In this document: one piece after another, positions 63,232-64,000 of the stretch
Position numbering within the stretch: the first letter of the stretch is position 1
How the letters are laid out: the number at the start of each line of letters is the position of its first letter
Source of the DNA: Chamaelirium japonicum
Lineage: Eukaryota > Streptophyta > Magnoliopsida > Liliales > Melanthiaceae
Direction of reading: 5' to 3'
Assembly (NCBI GenBank): GCA_947650365.1
Contig: OX393550.1
Span: forward strand, 71,098,478 to 71,162,477
Length of the DNA stretch: 64,000 nt
The notes under the pieces: model-generated
What the model saw: only the letters and a program-made list of their open reading frames with translations
Databases searched by the model: none
What the model was told of the DNA's origin: nothing
Translations under genes and position numbers: made by a program

Positions 63232-64000
63232 TGTTAGAAGATGACGGCTAGGGTTTGGAGAGAATGACATGCTCTCTATTGAGGGACTCAAGCCCAATAT
63301 ATATGTACATGAATACATAAGCAACCCGACCCAATTGTATATAGAACCCGACCCAGTATATACATTAACACTCCCCCTCAAACTCACAGTGGATCATGTA
63401 CCGAGAATTTGCTTATAAAATGACGAAATCAGGCAATCGTCAAGGGTTTTGTGAGAAAAGCAGCAATCTGCTCTGTCGAAGGAATGAACGGCAAGGAGAT
63501 GATGTTTACAAGAAACTTCTGCCGAACATAATGACGGTCGACCTTGATGTGTTTGATCCGCTCATGGAAAACCGGGTTTCTAGCAATCTGAAGAGCACTC
63601 TGGTTGTCGAATAGAGGTGTAGCCCCAGAAATCCTGACTCCCAAGTCAAGTAGAAGGTGTCGAAGCCAGACAATCTCTGCAGTGGTGGAAGCCATAGCCC
63701 AGTATTCGACTTCGGTGCTGGAGCTTGCAACAGACTTCTGTTCTTACTATGCCAAGAATGAGGGAATCACCAAGGAACACACAGTAGTTGGTGGTAGAGC
63801 GACGGGTAGCAACATCTCCAGCCCAATCTGCATCAGAGTAAGCACGCAAAAACCAATAGAGAGGTGGAGGGAAATAGCAGCGAATGAGTAACAGTGCCGT
63901 GAAGATACCGAATAATCCGAAGGACCGCTGCAAAGTGAACCGAGCGAGGAGCCTGAACGAACTAGCTAACAATTCCAACAGCATGGACAATATCAGACCT
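63232..64000 (-). mobile_element. 3' end of another minus-strand copia element
   Basis: 3' LTR at 63232-63370 (139 bp, TGTTAATGTATATAC...TCTAACA on the minus strand), polypurine tract GAGTTTGAGGGGGAG (minus) at 63371-63385, then RNase H reading into the right edge. Same LTR family as 45016-45145 and 50842-50982. Confidence 0.8.
63386..64000 (-). pseudogene. Copia RNase H and end of RT
   Basis: The minus strand reads DNQSALQIARN and FHERIKHIKVDRHYVRQKF (63429-63695), and upstream AYSDADWAGDVATRRSTTNY (63646-63990). A frame change lies near 63700. The remainder of pol is outside the window. Confidence 0.8.

Overview
This is plant nuclear DNA from a large, repeat-rich, probably angiosperm genome. 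Two exons of a host gene lie on the + strand, at 12732-12808 and 44490-44574. Joined at canonical GT/AG sites they encode the start of a phototropin blue-light receptor kinase domain: the glycine-rich ATP loop and then the AMK lysine. The sequence looks more PHOT2-like than PHOT1-like. The intron between them is 31,681 bp. The flanking introns also fill the rest of the window, with at least 12.7 kb on the left and at least 19.4 kb on the right. Almost everything else is transposable elements of different ages lying inside this one gene.

Left flank (1-12731): the 5' half of a decayed minus-strand Ty1/copia element (1-3635). Next is a nearly intact minus-strand Ty3/gypsy chromovirus (4252-12204; LTRs of about 1.59 kb, perfect 5-bp target duplication GGTTG, gag-pol in one frame broken by one stop codon). 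It sits inside an older repeat fragment.

Central intron (12809-44489): three fold-back elements separated by (TA)n arrays (13962-15320); a decayed 2.5-kb-family LTR carrying a Mutator-like element (15393-17267); uncharacterised sequence; then a deep nest. From outside to inside the nest is: an old copia LTR starting at 19661, split by a Helitron-like element (19785-20923) and by a solo 2.5-kb LTR (20978-44005); inside that solo LTR, a copia element with non-canonical TA...CA ends (23361-43848); inside the copia protease/integrase region, a very young 15.2-kb gypsy-type element (25578-40767). The young element encodes gag and protease in an open frame of about 2,029 codons but no reverse transcriptase, RNase H or integrase. 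Part of its polyprotein is tandemly duplicated, and the second copy lacks the protease.

Right flank (44575-64000): a minus-strand copia element (45016-50811) interrupted by a 3.4-kb insertion of non-TE, organelle-like character; a solo copia LTR; a decayed plus-strand copia (to 55753); a Tnt1-like minus-strand copia (56208 to about 63110) split by a second perfect solo LTR of the 2.5-kb family (58262-60897, TSD ACCAT); and the 3' end of another copia (63232 to the window end).

Only the phototropin exons look like host coding sequence. No tRNA, rRNA, CRISPR array or bacterial-type operon was seen. All distances and divergences were judged by eye from the sequence.
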